DNA from: Taibaiella chishuiensis | Lineage (GTDB): Bacteria > Bacteroidota > Bacteroidia > Chitinophagales > Chitinophagaceae | DNA: 64,000 bases | Direction of reading: 5' to 3' | Assembly (NCBI RefSeq): GCF_003014535.1 | Contig: NZ_PYGD01000002.1 | Coordinates: 248,001 to 312,000, forward strand | In this document: piece after piece, positions 41,581-51,515 of the stretch | How the letters are laid out: each line of letters begins with the position of its first letter | Numbering within the stretch: position 1 is the stretch's first letter | The notes under the pieces: generated by a model | What the model saw: the letters and a program-made list of their open reading frames with translations, nothing else | What the model was told of the DNA's origin: nothing | Database searches by the model: none | Translations under genes and position numbers: made by a program

Positions 41581-42228
41581 ATGGCCATGAAATCTACCCG
41601 CTTGTTTGTATACTTTGCAGTCCTGGCAACCGCTCCCGGCGCGCTCTGGGCAAGGAAAGAAAAGGCAGTGCAGGGCAATCAGCAGCAGGCGCAGGTATTG
41701 ATCGTAGGCCTCGATAAAAATGTAAAATCGAACTATTATTACGACGACCTGATCGCTGAGCAGACGGGTATACAGGCCGATAGTATCGATCACCGGTATA
41801 ATGCCATCATTGCTGCAAACATCATCGCTGCGGGCAGTAACGGCTCCTGCCGCTTTACCTTTGCCAACCTGGAACCTGCAGTACATTGCGAGCGTATTGT
41901 CGGTAAGATCCATGTGGCGGGCGAAGCGGAACAATGCGTAGCCAGCCTCAACGATGTTACTACAGAAGAGCTGCGGGCTACCCTGGACGAAGCGCATGCC
42001 GATTACCTGCTGGTGCTCAACCAGCACTACCTGAAATGGCAGGAAGAGCCTATGCGCACGGTATTTCACATGATCAGCTATACTTTATTTGATAAGAATA
42101 AGAAACAGGTGACTTCAGGTAACCAGTACTTTACCTCTATGAATCTTGAAGCGCCCGATAAAGTAGCGCAGCTGAGCCGCAAGACCAGTTCGAAGATTGC
42201 CGCTGCCATTGCCCGTTCCCTGGATTGA
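41581..42228 (+). CDS. Secreted protein of unknown function
   Basis: 215 residues from ATG 41581 (MAMKST; ATG 41587 is equally possible). The longer TTG frame begins inside the promoter and is excluded. A signal peptide ends near AGALWA-type sequence at about residue 24. The mature protein has two Cys in NGSCRFTFANLEPAVHC and one later, with alternating strand and helix character and no motif I recognise. It resembles uncharacterised Bacteroidota periplasmic proteins. The Oar-like receptor gene starts 191 nt downstream on the same strand, so a link is possible. Confidence 0.65.
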   Translation: MAMKSTRLFVYFAVLATAPGALWARKEKAVQGNQQQAQVLIVGLDKNVKSNYYYDDLIAEQTGIQADSIDHRYNAIIAANIIAAGSNGSCRFTFANLEPAVHCERIVGKIHVAGEAEQCVASLNDVTTEELRATLDEAHADYLLVLNQHYLKWQEEPMRTVFHMISYTLFDKNKKQVTSGNQYFTSMNLEAPDKVAQLSRKTSSKIAAAIARSLD

Positions 42229-42419
42229 TAACCTGACCCTAACCATTTACAGTTATAAATAAGATGACTCCCGGTGCTGCACCGCGGAACAGGCCGTAGT
42301 ATGTCTGCTGCAGAAGACAAGACGGCACCTGTATCCCGGCAGATGCCGGAAGCGCCTCCTATTGCCCGGACCCAGCCATAACCAACCACTCCTTTATTCC
42401 GTAACCAAAAATCAACAGC

Positions 42420-45400
42420 ATGATTAAAATCATTACAAGAGTTCTGTCCCTTTGTATGCTGCTGCTCTGCATCCCCGCAGTGCTGTTTGCCCAGGGCACC
42501 CAGGCTATTATCGCAGGTAAGGTTTCCGATACAAAGACCGGGCCTGCCATAGGCGCTACGATCACTGTTAAAAACGAATCAACAGGTTTTAAAACAAGTA
42601 CGCTTTCCAACGAAAAAGGGGAGTACACGATCAAACAGTTACCGCTTGGCAGTCCTTATACCGTAACTGTTACCTATATGGGCTTCGGCGAACAAAAAAA
42701 GACGGGGTATACCCTTAACCAGGGCGACCTGCTGCGCATCAACTTCGACCTCGAAAGTGCCTCCACCGAGATCAAAGCCGTGGAAGTAGTGGCCAACTCG
42801 CTGAAGAATAATGTGAAGACCATCGGTTCGGCTACCTCCGTTACTGCCAAGGATATTGCAAAGCTGCCGGTTAACGGGCGTAACTTTACGTCACTCATCG
42901 ACCTTTCGCCCCTGAGCTCCGGCATTAATCTCTCCGGGCAGCTGGCTTCCTCTACCAACTTCACGATCGATGGTATGACCGCCAAAGGCACGGTGGCCGC
43001 GGGTACCACGGCCGGCGCCTATTCGATATCGATGGAGGCCGTGCGTGAATTTAAAGTAGTCACGAATCAATACGATGTTACCTATGGCCGCAGTGGTGGC
43101 GGTACCATCAGCACGGTTACCAAATCAGGCACCAATACCTTATCCGGCAGTGCCTTCACTTTTGCCCGTACCAACTGGCTGTCCAGCCGTTACGACCTGC
43201 GGGGCAATGAGCGTAATCAGAAGTATTCGACCTACCAGTACGGCTTTTCGCTCGGCGGCCCCATTATCCGGGACCGTGCGCACTTCTTCGTGGCATGGGA
43301 TCACCAGGCCGACTCCCGCCCGCTGTACATTGCAGACATACAGGCGCCTACAGACGAAGCCAACTATAAAGTGAACCAGGCGACCCTTGATCGCTATATG
43401 GGTATAGGCCGTGCCAAATATGGTTTAGGTAGTTCGCCCCAGTTCGGCGCTTTCGATAAGAGCAAAAGAACAGAAGCGGCTTTCGCCCGTATCGACTGGC
43501 AGCTGAATTCCCGTAACCTGCTTACTATCCGTAATAACTTTATCTATGATATGGACAACCAGTCGGATGGCGATAACTCGGGTATCAACCTGTATGAAAG
43601 CTATTCCAGCCGTAAAAGTTATAACAATAGTCTCATGGCCACCCTGCGTTCCGTACTGGGTCCCAGGATTACCAATGAGCTGAAAGTGCAACACTTCCTG
43701 GTAAGCGAGGAGATGATTGCCAATAACCTGTTGCCTTCGGCCAGTATCCCGCGTGCCATCGTCGAGAACGTAGAGTCGGTATCCGGCAGCCAGAAGTATT
43801 ATAACTCCATCCAGCTGGGTGGCCAGCGTTATACTCCCGAATGGTTTAAGGACAACGTGGTACAGCTGGTCAACAACCTGTATTACAATACCGGTAAGAT
43901 CAATTATACCTTTGGTGTGGACCTGATGTATACCAATATGCATTCGCGTTACGGCAGTGAAATGAATGGCCGCTTTTACTTTACAGGCTTGGATAATTTC
44001 GACAACCTGAAGCCTTACCGTTATGCCCGGGACGTGTCCCTGGTCAGCGATCCCAGTGTAAGGATGAATACCCTGGCCTCCGGCGCTTATGCACAGATGG
44101 AGACCAAACTGGCGAGGGGCCTGGATATGATGGCCGGCCTCCGGCTGGATTATACCCGTTACTTCGATCGTGCAAATTTCAGCCAGACCGTATACAATGA
44201 ACTGGGCCTGCGTACCGATAATGCCGTGTCTACCCTGCAGCTGCAACCCCGTATCCAGTTTAACTGGGACGTAGCCGAGAAACATACCGACATCGTGCGC
44301 CTGGGCGGTGGTATTTTCGGATCCGACCTCAACAACTATTCCATGATCAATAATATGTTGTTCGATGGTACCCGCATCGCGTCTATCGATGTGCAGGGAG
44401 CCCTGGTGCCTGCGCCTAACTTCCCGGCCTACCGCCAGAACCCGGCTACAGCGCCCGGCGCCGAGTTGTTCGATATACCCGGCATCAGCAAACTGTATAC
44501 CATCAATACCAATAGTGCCAATACCAAAGTTCCCGTGGTATACAAGATGAACTTCTCGTATAACCACTTCTTTACCGACAGGCTGCGTATCGGTATCAGC
44601 GGTTATGCTACCTGGGCACGCAACAACTATATGTACATCGACCGCAATATGGTGGATAAGCCCTTCTTCACCATTGCCGAAGAAGCGAACCGCGGTGTTT
44701 ATGTGCCTGCTGCCAGCATCAACCCTACCAATGGCGCTACCAACTGGCTCAACAGCCGTAAGACCGACAAAGTGGGCCGTGTGCTCGAACTCGTAAGTGA
44801 AGGCAAGATCAACCAGTACTCCTTTGTAGTAGACGGTACCTACCGCTACTTCCGCGACGGGCAGGTATCCTTCTCTTATACCTGGAACGATGCTAAAGAC
44901 AATACCTCCTATAATGGTAACGTAGCCAATACCGCTACCCTCGATCTTATGGTGAAGGACGATCCGCGCGATCTGAGTCATATGACTTATTCCAACGGCC
45001 AGTTCCGCCATAAAGTGGTGTTCTATGGTACAGCGCCCAGTATCTGGGGTGTTACCATAGGCCTGCGGTTCTCCGGCCTGGCGGGTACCCGTTACTCCCT
45101 GGCGGTAAGCGGTAATATGAACGGCGATTTTGTATCCTCCAACGACCTGCCCTACATCTATGATATCAATAACCCCAACACGCCGGAATACCTGCGTAAA
45201 GGCATACAGGGCATTCTCGATAACCCCGATGCTGAAGCCAGCGTGAAGAAATACCTGCGTGATAACATGGGTAAGATCGCCGAGCGTAATGGTGGTGTTA
45301 ACGGCTTTTATGGCGTATTCGATCTGCGCCTGGCCAAGAAGTTCATGATCTTCAAATCTCATGGTATCGAGGCTTCCGTCGATATCTTCAACCTGGCTAA

Positions 45401-45578
45401 TATGTTTAAGAAGAGCTGGGGTGTAGGGCATAACCTGGGTAAGCAAAACCTGTATACCATTAAAAGTTTCGATACCGAGAATCAGCGTTTTGTATACAAC
45501 GTAAACGGTACTACCGGTGTATCCGGTCTTAATGGTAGCCCTTTCCAGGTACAGCTGGGACTGCGTTACGCCTTTTAA
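42420..45578 (+). CDS. TonB-dependent receptor, Oar-like
   Basis: A 1052-residue outer-membrane protein. A signal peptide (to AVLFAQ, about residue 25) is followed by a carboxypeptidase-regulatory-like domain (about 30-115) and a plug (about 125-240, with NGRNFTSLIDLSP and VREFKVVTNQYDVTYGRSGG). A large barrel ends in VQLGLRYAF. The plug and barrel motifs are those of Oar-like receptors, which carry large or polymeric ligands. The phosphodiesterase genes that follow are co-oriented but separated by a terminator. Confidence 0.92.
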   Translation: MIKIITRVLSLCMLLLCIPAVLFAQGTQAIIAGKVSDTKTGPAIGATITVKNESTGFKTSTLSNEKGEYTIKQLPLGSPYTVTVTYMGFGEQKKTGYTLNQGDLLRINFDLESASTEIKAVEVVANSLKNNVKTIGSATSVTAKDIAKLPVNGRNFTSLIDLSPLSSGINLSGQLASSTNFTIDGMTAKGTVAAGTTAGAYSISMEAVREFKVVTNQYDVTYGRSGGGTISTVTKSGTNTLSGSAFTFARTNWLSSRYDLRGNERNQKYSTYQYGFSLGGPIIRDRAHFFVAWDHQADSRPLYIADIQAPTDEANYKVNQATLDRYMGIGRAKYGLGSSPQFGAFDKSKRTEAAFARIDWQLNSRNLLTIRNNFIYDMDNQSDGDNSGINLYESYSSRKSYNNSLMATLRSVLGPRITNELKVQHFLVSEEMIANNLLPSASIPRAIVENVESVSGSQKYYNSIQLGGQRYTPEWFKDNVVQLVNNLYYNTGKINYTFGVDLMYTNMHSRYGSEMNGRFYFTGLDNFDNLKPYRYARDVSLVSDPSVRMNTLASGAYAQMETKLARGLDMMAGLRLDYTRYFDRANFSQTVYNELGLRTDNAVSTLQLQPRIQFNWDVAEKHTDIVRLGGGIFGSDLNNYSMINNMLFDGTRIASIDVQGALVPAPNFPAYRQNPATAPGAELFDIPGISKLYTINTNSANTKVPVVYKMNFSYNHFFTDRLRIGISGYATWARNNYMYIDRNMVDKPFFTIAEEANRGVYVPAASINPTNGATNWLNSRKTDKVGRVLELVSEGKINQYSFVVDGTYRYFRDGQVSFSYTWNDAKDNTSYNGNVANTATLDLMVKDDPRDLSHMTYSNGQFRHKVVFYGTAPSIWGVTIGLRFSGLAGTRYSLAVSGNMNGDFVSSNDLPYIYDINNPNTPEYLRKGIQGILDNPDAEASVKKYLRDNMGKIAERNGGVNGFYGVFDLRLAKKFMIFKSHGIEASVDIFNLANMFKKSWGVGHNLGKQNLYTIKSFDTENQRFVYNVNGTTGVSGLNGSPFQVQLGLRYAF

Positions 45579-45602
45579 ATAAAAAAGAACAGGCATGCAT
45601 TT

Positions 45603-45646
45603 AAGGATCACATACTGCCCCGGTGGCGGTAGGTGATCCTTGTTTT
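45603..45646 (+). terminator. Terminator after the Oar-like receptor
   Basis: AAGGATCAC (45603-45611) and GTGATCCTT (45633-45641), with an inner TAC.GCC/GGC.GTA stem, form a long hairpin followed by GTTTT. Confidence 0.85.
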
Positions 45647-45682
45647 AAACCGGTTGATACGGCCATCCTTAATAAAAGATTT

Positions 45683-46444
45683 ATGAGTAAGACAAAAATA
45701 AAAATAGGCATGCTTGCGCTGATGATCGGTAGTAATGCCGTATTTGCCCGCACCCGGATCATTGCCCACCAGGGATATTGGGACTGTGCCGGCTCGGCCC
45801 GCAATTCGGTAGCCGCGCTGGGCAAGGCCCAGGAGCTTAAAGTATATGGCTCCGAATTCGATGTGCATCTTACCAGCGATGGCGTACTCGTGGTATATCA
45901 TGATGATGAGATCGATGGCAAACTGATAGAGGCCCATACGTACGCGGAGCTTCGGGAAGTAAGGCTGACCAATGGCGAAAAGCTGCCGACCCTGGAGCAA
46001 TACCTCGAGCAGGGCAAAAAGGCCAAAGGCACGAGGCTGATCCTGGAAATAAAGCCGCATAAGGACAAGCACGCCGAAGACCGCGCGGTAGCCGCTATCC
46101 TGGATATGGTCAAGAAACACAAAGCCGAAGGCATTACCGAATACATCTCTTTCAGCCTAAACATCTGTAAAGAGCTGTTGCGCTTGTCTCCTGGTGTTAC
46201 CGTGGCTTACCTCAAGGGCGATCTTGCCCCGCAGGCCTTGAAAAACCTGGGTTTGAGCGGACTGGATTATCACTATAGCGTCATCGGCGATCATCCCGGT
46301 TGGATCAAAGCGGCGCAGGCCCTGGGTATGACCGTCAATGTATGGACCGTAAACGATCCTGTTATCGTAAAAACACTGGTCGGTCAGGGTGTGGATTATA
46401 TCACTACAGATAAGCCGGTCGAAATGACCGCCCTGTTGCGCTGA
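45683..46444 (+). CDS. Glycerophosphodiester phosphodiesterase
   Basis: 253 residues from ATG 45683 (MSKTKIKIG); an earlier in-frame start would lie inside the terminator. A signal peptide ends near NAVFA. The GDPD signature appears as RIIAHQGYW (catalytic His), SEFDVHLTSDGVLVVYHDDE (metal-binding Glu/Asp and the second His), and a C-terminal VNVWTVNDP. It hydrolyses glycerophosphodiesters to glycerol-3-phosphate and an alcohol in the periplasm. The NPP-type phosphodiesterase gene follows 53 nt downstream. Confidence 0.92.
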   Translation: MSKTKIKIGMLALMIGSNAVFARTRIIAHQGYWDCAGSARNSVAALGKAQELKVYGSEFDVHLTSDGVLVVYHDDEIDGKLIEAHTYAELREVRLTNGEKLPTLEQYLEQGKKAKGTRLILEIKPHKDKHAEDRAVAAILDMVKKHKAEGITEYISFSLNICKELLRLSPGVTVAYLKGDLAPQALKNLGLSGLDYHYSVIGDHPGWIKAAQALGMTVNVWTVNDPVIVKTLVGQGVDYITTDKPVEMTALLR

Positions 46445-46497
46445 GTGGTAAGCCGCGCCAATTGTATTGTTGCTCTTTAACTTATTAATGCTTCTTT

Positions 46498-47844
46498 ATG
46501 AAAAAACTTCTTTTTGCATGCCAGCTTTCGCTGGGCCTTACGGCAGGTCTTTATGCACAGGACCGCCATGTTATCGTGATCAGCGTGGACGGTTTCCGTC
46601 CCGAATTTTATAAAGACCCCTCCTGGGGTATGGTCAACCTGCGCCAGGCGATGGGCGAAGGCGCTCATGCCGAGGGCGTACGCGGTGTATTTCCTACGGT
46701 TACTTATCCGTCGCATACCACGATACTGACCGGTGTAAAGCCGCTGAAACATGGTATCTACTATAACACGCCGGTAGAAGCCACGGGCATTACCGGCCGC
46801 TGGTATTGGGAGCATGACTCCATTAAAGTGCCGACTATATGGACGGCGGCCAAGAAGGCGGGCCTGAGCACGGCCTGTGTAAGCTGGCCGGTTACCGTGG
46901 GGGCGCCTATTACCTACAATATACCCGAAACCTGGGATCTGCCTGCCCGGGAGGGCGGAGAGATGGACCGTATAGCCGCTACCGCCAGGCAAGCCAACCC
47001 TGCCGGGCTGTTTGAAGAGGTACAGCAATATGCAACCGGCAAACTCGATGCCAGCGACTTTACACTCGATTACCTCAGCGGTGATGAAAACCTGGCCCGT
47101 ATCGGTGCTTACCTGGTACGCAAATACAAGCCCGGTTTCCTGGCGGTGCATATTGCCAATGTCGATCATTTCGAACACGAGCAGGGCAGGGATGGCGATA
47201 AAGTACGTGCAGCCGTAGCCTCGGCCGATCGTGCAATCAAAACCATTATCGAAGCCACGGAGAAAGCAGGCATCCGGGAGAATACGACCTTCCTGGTCGT
47301 AGGCGATCACGGTTTTGTCGATATCCATACCCAGCTTGCGCCTAATGTATTGTTGACTAAAGCGGGTCTTATCGATCCTAAAAACCGTAAAGACTGGAAA
47401 GCTTATTTCCATGCCAGCGGCGGCTCCACCTTCCTGCACCTGCGCGACAACAAGGATAAGCAGACCCTGGAAAAAGTAAAAGCCTTACTGGCTGCTATGC
47501 CTGCAGCGCAGAAAAACCTGTTCCGCGTGGTAGACCGTGCCGAGCTGGATGTCGTTGGCGCCGACCCGAATGCCGCGCTGGCACTGGCTCCCGTGCAGGG
47601 TGTTACCTTCAGTCCTGCGCTCGAGGGCGATATCCTGAAAGCGGCACATGGCGGCACGCATGGTTACTATCCCGATTTTAAAGAGATACAGACTGGTTTC
47701 GTCGCTTTTGGTAAAGGTATCCGCAAGGGCGTAACGCTGCCGGTAATGGGCCTGGAAGATATTGCCCCGCTTATTGCACGGCTGCTCAATATCGACTTCC
47801 CTTCGGCCGACGGTATCCTGTATCCCGGTCTGCTGGCTAAATAA
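46498..47844 (+). CDS. Nucleotide pyrophosphatase/phosphodiesterase (NPP, alkaline phosphatase superfamily)
   Basis: 448 residues with a signal peptide (to about residue 20, GLYAQ). The metal-binding Asp lies in VISVDGFRPEF and the nucleophilic Thr in FPTVTYPSHTTILTG. The remaining metal ligands are in ANVDHFEHEQG (Asp, His) and VVGDHGFVDIH (Asp, His), with a last His in HGGTHGYYPD. Together with the glycerophosphodiesterase immediately upstream it suggests scavenging of phosphate from extracellular phosphodiesters. The length is usual for bacterial NPPs. Confidence 0.93.
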   Translation: MKKLLFACQLSLGLTAGLYAQDRHVIVISVDGFRPEFYKDPSWGMVNLRQAMGEGAHAEGVRGVFPTVTYPSHTTILTGVKPLKHGIYYNTPVEATGITGRWYWEHDSIKVPTIWTAAKKAGLSTACVSWPVTVGAPITYNIPETWDLPAREGGEMDRIAATARQANPAGLFEEVQQYATGKLDASDFTLDYLSGDENLARIGAYLVRKYKPGFLAVHIANVDHFEHEQGRDGDKVRAAVASADRAIKTIIEATEKAGIRENTTFLVVGDHGFVDIHTQLAPNVLLTKAGLIDPKNRKDWKAYFHASGGSTFLHLRDNKDKQTLEKVKALLAAMPAAQKNLFRVVDRAELDVVGADPNAALALAPVQGVTFSPALEGDILKAAHGGTHGYYPDFKEIQTGFVAFGKGIRKGVTLPVMGLEDIAPLIARLLNIDFPSADGILYPGLLAK

Positions 47845-47888
47845 ACAGGGCACGTGTTGTTACCGTTACCACATGGTTACTTATAAAA

Positions 47889-47919
47889 AAAGGTGTTCCC
47901 GATTACCGGGAACACCTTT
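47889..47919. terminator. Bidirectional terminator between convergent genes
   Basis: AAAGGTGTTCCCG (47889-47901) and CGGGAACACCTTT (47907-47919) form a 13-bp stem. The T-run is best on the minus strand, which serves the multicopper oxidase gene. Confidence 0.88.
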
Positions 47920-47938
47920 GTAAGTTAATGAGGATCGT

Positions 47939-50365
47939 TTAGTAAGACAGGGTAATGCCTGCACCAAAGCCCATATCGCTATCGTAGTGCGTGGACAACG
48001 CGAAGTAGCGGGTTACGATATACCGGAAGCCGGCCATGTACTCTTTATCCGTATTGGCCATAAAGTTGAAGCGCAGCCTGCGAGTTATCGGTATGTCTTC
48101 GCGTTTAAGCTGGAAGCGGAGTTTGCCCTTGCTGTCGATCCTGGCCTCTGCTACGATCAGCATGGGCAGGGTATACTGGAAGCCGGCTACCAGGGCCTTC
48201 CTGTTGCTCTGGTTGCTGAGCTGGCCAAACATATTGCGTTCCGTACCATCGCGCATACTGTTGTAGTGATAGTCGAAGCCGATAAAGGGAAAGAACCATT
48301 GCATGCGTCCCATATAACGGCCAAAGTAGGTTTCGCTTTCGTTACCATGACTGGCTTTTAAGCCCAGCCGCCATTCGGTAGACAAGCGGTAACGTGTATT
48401 GGCGATCATAAACTGTCCGTCGCTGCCATTACTCTCCAGGCCGGCCATGCCCATCAGGTGCACCATCCGGTCGTCATGGTTCAGCATACGGCGGGCATAA
48501 GCGGGGTCGGGCAGTTCGGGATTGGGCGGCGATTGCTCGTAGCTGAATACGCGGCCCATGCCACTCATCATATGGTACAGGATATGGCAGTGGAAGAACC
48601 AGTCGCCGCTTTCCGTCGCGGCAAATTCAAGTGTGTCGGTTTCCATGGGTAAAATGTCCAGCACGTTTTTAAGCGGTGCATATTCGCCCTGGCCGTTCAG
48701 TACCCTGAAGTCGTGGCCATGCAGGTGCATCGGGTGGCGCATCATGGAGTTATTATACAGTACGATCTTTACCCGTTCTCCTTTACGGATCAGGATCCGG
48801 TCCGATTCCGAAACGGTTTTATTATCCAGGGTCCATACATAACGGTCCATATTACCGGTAAGTTCGAAGCGCAGCAGCCGTTCCGGGCCTTCAGGCAGGG
48901 TAGTCGGCTCTGTAGCGCGCAGCATGCCGTAGTTCAGTGTTACCAGGTCGCCTGTTGCTGCGGGCATCTGGTGCCCGGCATGTTCCATGCCCGTCATCGG
49001 CATTTCCTGTTGCTGCTTGCTGTCTTTTTTATGGTCCTTGTCGTCACCGCTTATTTCCGGGTACATCACCGTATTCATGTCCATCTGCTGATTGCTCATC
49101 TGCATGCCCATGGGCGCCATATTACCATCCATCTTCATCATGCCGTTCATCATCTTCATGCCTTCAAAATATTTCAGCCGGCGCAATTCCGGAGCGGACA
49201 TTTTCATGCCTTTGCCCAGCCAGAGCGAGGTGTATTTGGTACGGTCTTCGGCGGTAGCCCGGAATTCGTACTGCATGTTTTCGGGTATGGTTACGATCAC
49301 GTCATAGGTTTCTGATGGCGCAATGATCAGGCGATCCACTTCTACCGGACTTACATCATTGCCGTCGTTGCCCACCACCGTAATTTTTCCGCCCGCCCAG
49401 GTCAGCCAGAAATAGGTGGAGGCGCCGCCATTGATCAGGCGCAGTTTTACTTTATCGCCTGCTTTGAATTGCGGGTGCTCGCTGTTTTCCTGCCCGTTGT
49501 TCAGCAGTTTTTCATAATACACATCGCTTACATCCATGGCGTTCATTCTTTTCCATTCATTGCCCAGTTTGGTGCCGAAGTGGCCTTTGCTAATGGCTTC
49601 GGTATAACTCTGTGTGGCGCCTTTTTTAATGGCAAACCAGTCGTTGGCATTGTGCAGGAAGCGTTCTATCTCTTTGGGCCGCATGTCGCTCCAGTCGCTG
49701 AGCACTACCGGTATAGCGGGTATAATGGGCTCGGCTACCTTGTTAAAGATCAGGGCGCCATACATACCGCTTTGTTCCTGCAGGCCGGTATGGCTATGGT
49801 ACCAGTAAGTACCGTTCTGCTTTACGGGAAAGGTGTACAGGTAGGTGCTGTGCGGTTTTATAGGCATCTGGGTAAGAAAAGGTACGCCATCGTAGCGGTT
49901 GGGCAGGAATACGCCGTGCCAGTGTACGGAGGTCTCTTCATCCATCAGGTTATGTACATAAATCTCGGCCGTATCCCCCTCGGTAAAGGTGAGGGTGGGG
50001 GCAGGAATGCTGCCGTTTATGGCAATGGCTTTTTTTGTTTTGCCGGAATAGGCCACCAGCGTGTCTTTTACGTACAGGTCGTACCGCACGGTCCTGGGGG
50101 CGGCGGGTCGGCCGGCAGTCGTATTGTGCTCTGTAGTGGCCGGTGAAGGTTGTGCGGTGGGCGAGGTAGCCTGGTCTTTTATAACCAGGTCCATACCGCA
50201 TTTGGGGCATTTGCCGGGGCCGGCTTGTTGTATTTCAGGGTGCATCGGGCAGGTGTACAACACCGGCGATGCCTGCTGCATTGCTTTGCCGGTATGGTGC
50301 CCGTGCTGTGCAAATGTAAAGCCCGCCAGGCCGGTGAGCAGGGCCAGGAGCATTAATTTTTTCAT
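47939..50365 (-). CDS. Multicopper oxidase with N-terminal metal-binding motif and C-terminal CopB-like domain
   Basis: An 808-residue protein with a signal peptide (to TFAQ). Residues about 38-62 are a heavy-metal-binding segment (YTCPMHPEIQQAGPGKCPKC). Three cupredoxin domains carry all four copper-binding motifs: VHWHGVF, YWYHSHTGLQ, RHPMHLHGHDF and WFFHCHILYHMMSGMG. A Met-rich stretch (MKMMNGMMKMDG) may bind Cu(I). After about residue 620 the sequence becomes strand-rich (QWFFPFIGFDYHY, ending AGITLSY), resembling the outer-membrane CopB barrel. It therefore looks like a CopA-CopB fusion that oxidises Cu(I) at the outer membrane. Confidence 0.9.
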   Translation of the reverse strand: MKKLMLLALLTGLAGFTFAQHGHHTGKAMQQASPVLYTCPMHPEIQQAGPGKCPKCGMDLVIKDQATSPTAQPSPATTEHNTTAGRPAAPRTVRYDLYVKDTLVAYSGKTKKAIAINGSIPAPTLTFTEGDTAEIYVHNLMDEETSVHWHGVFLPNRYDGVPFLTQMPIKPHSTYLYTFPVKQNGTYWYHSHTGLQEQSGMYGALIFNKVAEPIIPAIPVVLSDWSDMRPKEIERFLHNANDWFAIKKGATQSYTEAISKGHFGTKLGNEWKRMNAMDVSDVYYEKLLNNGQENSEHPQFKAGDKVKLRLINGGASTYFWLTWAGGKITVVGNDGNDVSPVEVDRLIIAPSETYDVIVTIPENMQYEFRATAEDRTKYTSLWLGKGMKMSAPELRRLKYFEGMKMMNGMMKMDGNMAPMGMQMSNQQMDMNTVMYPEISGDDKDHKKDSKQQQEMPMTGMEHAGHQMPAATGDLVTLNYGMLRATEPTTLPEGPERLLRFELTGNMDRYVWTLDNKTVSESDRILIRKGERVKIVLYNNSMMRHPMHLHGHDFRVLNGQGEYAPLKNVLDILPMETDTLEFAATESGDWFFHCHILYHMMSGMGRVFSYEQSPPNPELPDPAYARRMLNHDDRMVHLMGMAGLESNGSDGQFMIANTRYRLSTEWRLGLKASHGNESETYFGRYMGRMQWFFPFIGFDYHYNSMRDGTERNMFGQLSNQSNRKALVAGFQYTLPMLIVAEARIDSKGKLRFQLKREDIPITRRLRFNFMANTDKEYMAGFRYIVTRYFALSTHYDSDMGFGAGITLSY

Positions 50366-50459
50366 TGCTTTAATTTAAAAGGTGAGCCTGCATCCCGTTC
50401 TGTTGCCGATAATATAAGGCAAAAGGATGCATATTGTTCACGGAAGGAACAGGAAAATA

Positions 50460-50488
50460 CCATAGCCGGCAGTAACGAGCCGGCTATG
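50460..50488 (-). terminator. Hairpin between the DUF3347 and oxidase genes
   Basis: CATAGCCGGC (50461-50470) and GCCGGCTATG (50479-50488) form a 10-bp stem. On the minus strand GTATTTTCC follows. It probably reduces rather than blocks read-through into the oxidase gene. Confidence 0.65.
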
Positions 50489-50511
50489 GATATACCGGGT
50501 ATACCGGGTGC

Positions 50512-50952
50512 TTACTTGATCGTTTCTGCTACAGAGCCGCAGGTAAGCATCTTGTTGCCGAAGTAAGGATTGCGGACTTGTTGTTCGGCACTCAGCCAGC
50601 TGGCTTTCTTCATCGGGCAGTACATTTTATACACCGGCGCCGGGAGCGATTTGTCGGTTTTTACCAGTTGTACCATCTCGTCGGAAAACGAACTGAAATA
50701 ACTGCGTTGCTTTTCGATATCGTTGCTGGCGGCAATTTGCCCGGCGGTCTTAACCAGGGCTGCTTTGTTGCCGTCTTTGCCGGCTTCGGCAGCAAAGGCT
50801 TTGGCCTGCTCTGCGGCCAGTGTGGTATTGCCACTCACCAGCGCATCTTTCAGGCTGTAATAACGGTTCAGGAGGTTGCCGGTTTTATCCTGGGCAAAAG
50901 TAGTGGTAGCGCCGGCAGCCAGCAGGCCCAGCAGGAAAAGGATCTTTTTCAT
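50512..50952 (-). CDS. DUF3347 family copper-associated periplasmic protein
   Basis: A 146-residue protein with a signal peptide (to TTFAQ). The mature domain is helical with the DUF3347 features LLNRYYSLKDALVSGN and VYKMYCPMKKASWLS, where Cys and Met residues could bind metal, and a further Cys (MLTCGSV). DUF3347 proteins occur with copper and silver efflux genes in Bacteroidota. It sits between a His-rich secreted protein and a multicopper oxidase, all on the minus strand, consistent with copper handling. Confidence 0.9.
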   Translation of the reverse strand: MKKILFLLGLLAAGATTTFAQDKTGNLLNRYYSLKDALVSGNTTLAAEQAKAFAAEAGKDGNKAALVKTAGQIAASNDIEKQRSYFSSFSDEMVQLVKTDKSLPAPVYKMYCPMKKASWLSAEQQVRNPYFGNKMLTCGSVAETIK

Positions 50953-51025
50953 GATTGCATGATTGTTATGTTAATGATTTTTTTTGAAGAGTGGGCCATA
51001 GCCCCTGGTACATCGCAACACTAAA

Positions 51026-51412
51026 TCAAATCTGAAAACGCTGGATCGCAATCCTGGTGCCTGGAGCGCGGGGAGGATAAAAAAAGTAAGGGGCCGTATT
51101 TACCGGGCGCATTACCGGCCGGTTGTTCAATAGGGTCAATACGAAAGCAGCAGGAGCATGCAGCCGGAACGGCGCAGGGCTGGCCTGTTCGCGGATGGCT
51201 GCGGTATACAACCGGTCGGCCTTGATCAGTTGTACTGTAGTTTCAGTACAGCAACGGTGCGCCGTTTCCTGGTGGCTGGTGTGTTGGGTATGCCGGTGTT
51301 GTGTATGGGCCTGCAATGGGCCTGCGGCGCACAGGAAGACCGTAAGTACCTGTATCAGTAACAGGTGCAGCAGGAAAAAAGCTGTAAGACGTATAGTGCT
51401 TCCGTTTTTCAT
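51026..51412 (-). CDS. His-rich exported protein of the copper cluster
   Basis: A 128-residue protein with a strongly hydrophobic start (LTAFFLLHLLLIQVLTVFLC) followed by HTQHRHTQHTSHQETAHRCC, a His/Cys cluster suited to metal binding. The C-terminal YPPRAPGTRIAIQRFQI is a tail I associate with small proteins encoded next to copper resistance genes in Bacteroidota. The function is unknown. It is 74 nt upstream of the DUF3347 gene on the same strand and is probably the first gene of that set. Confidence 0.7.
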   Translation of the reverse strand: MKNGSTIRLTAFFLLHLLLIQVLTVFLCAAGPLQAHTQHRHTQHTSHQETAHRCCTETTVQLIKADRLYTAAIREQASPAPFRLHAPAAFVLTLLNNRPVMRPVNTAPYFFYPPRAPGTRIAIQRFQI

Positions 51413-51515
51413 AAAACAAGGTATCCGTCGGGGATAGGATACAAAGGTAGAAGCGTGGGCCAGGCCTCCTGTTACAGAATTCAGGAAAATACTTACAAGA
51501 TTTTGCCGGCAGGGT

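Noticed and set aside
43425-45611. 728-residue antisense ORF opposite the Oar-like receptor
   Set aside because: It is a long shadow frame caused by the codon bias of the receptor gene; no signal, domain or start site supports it.
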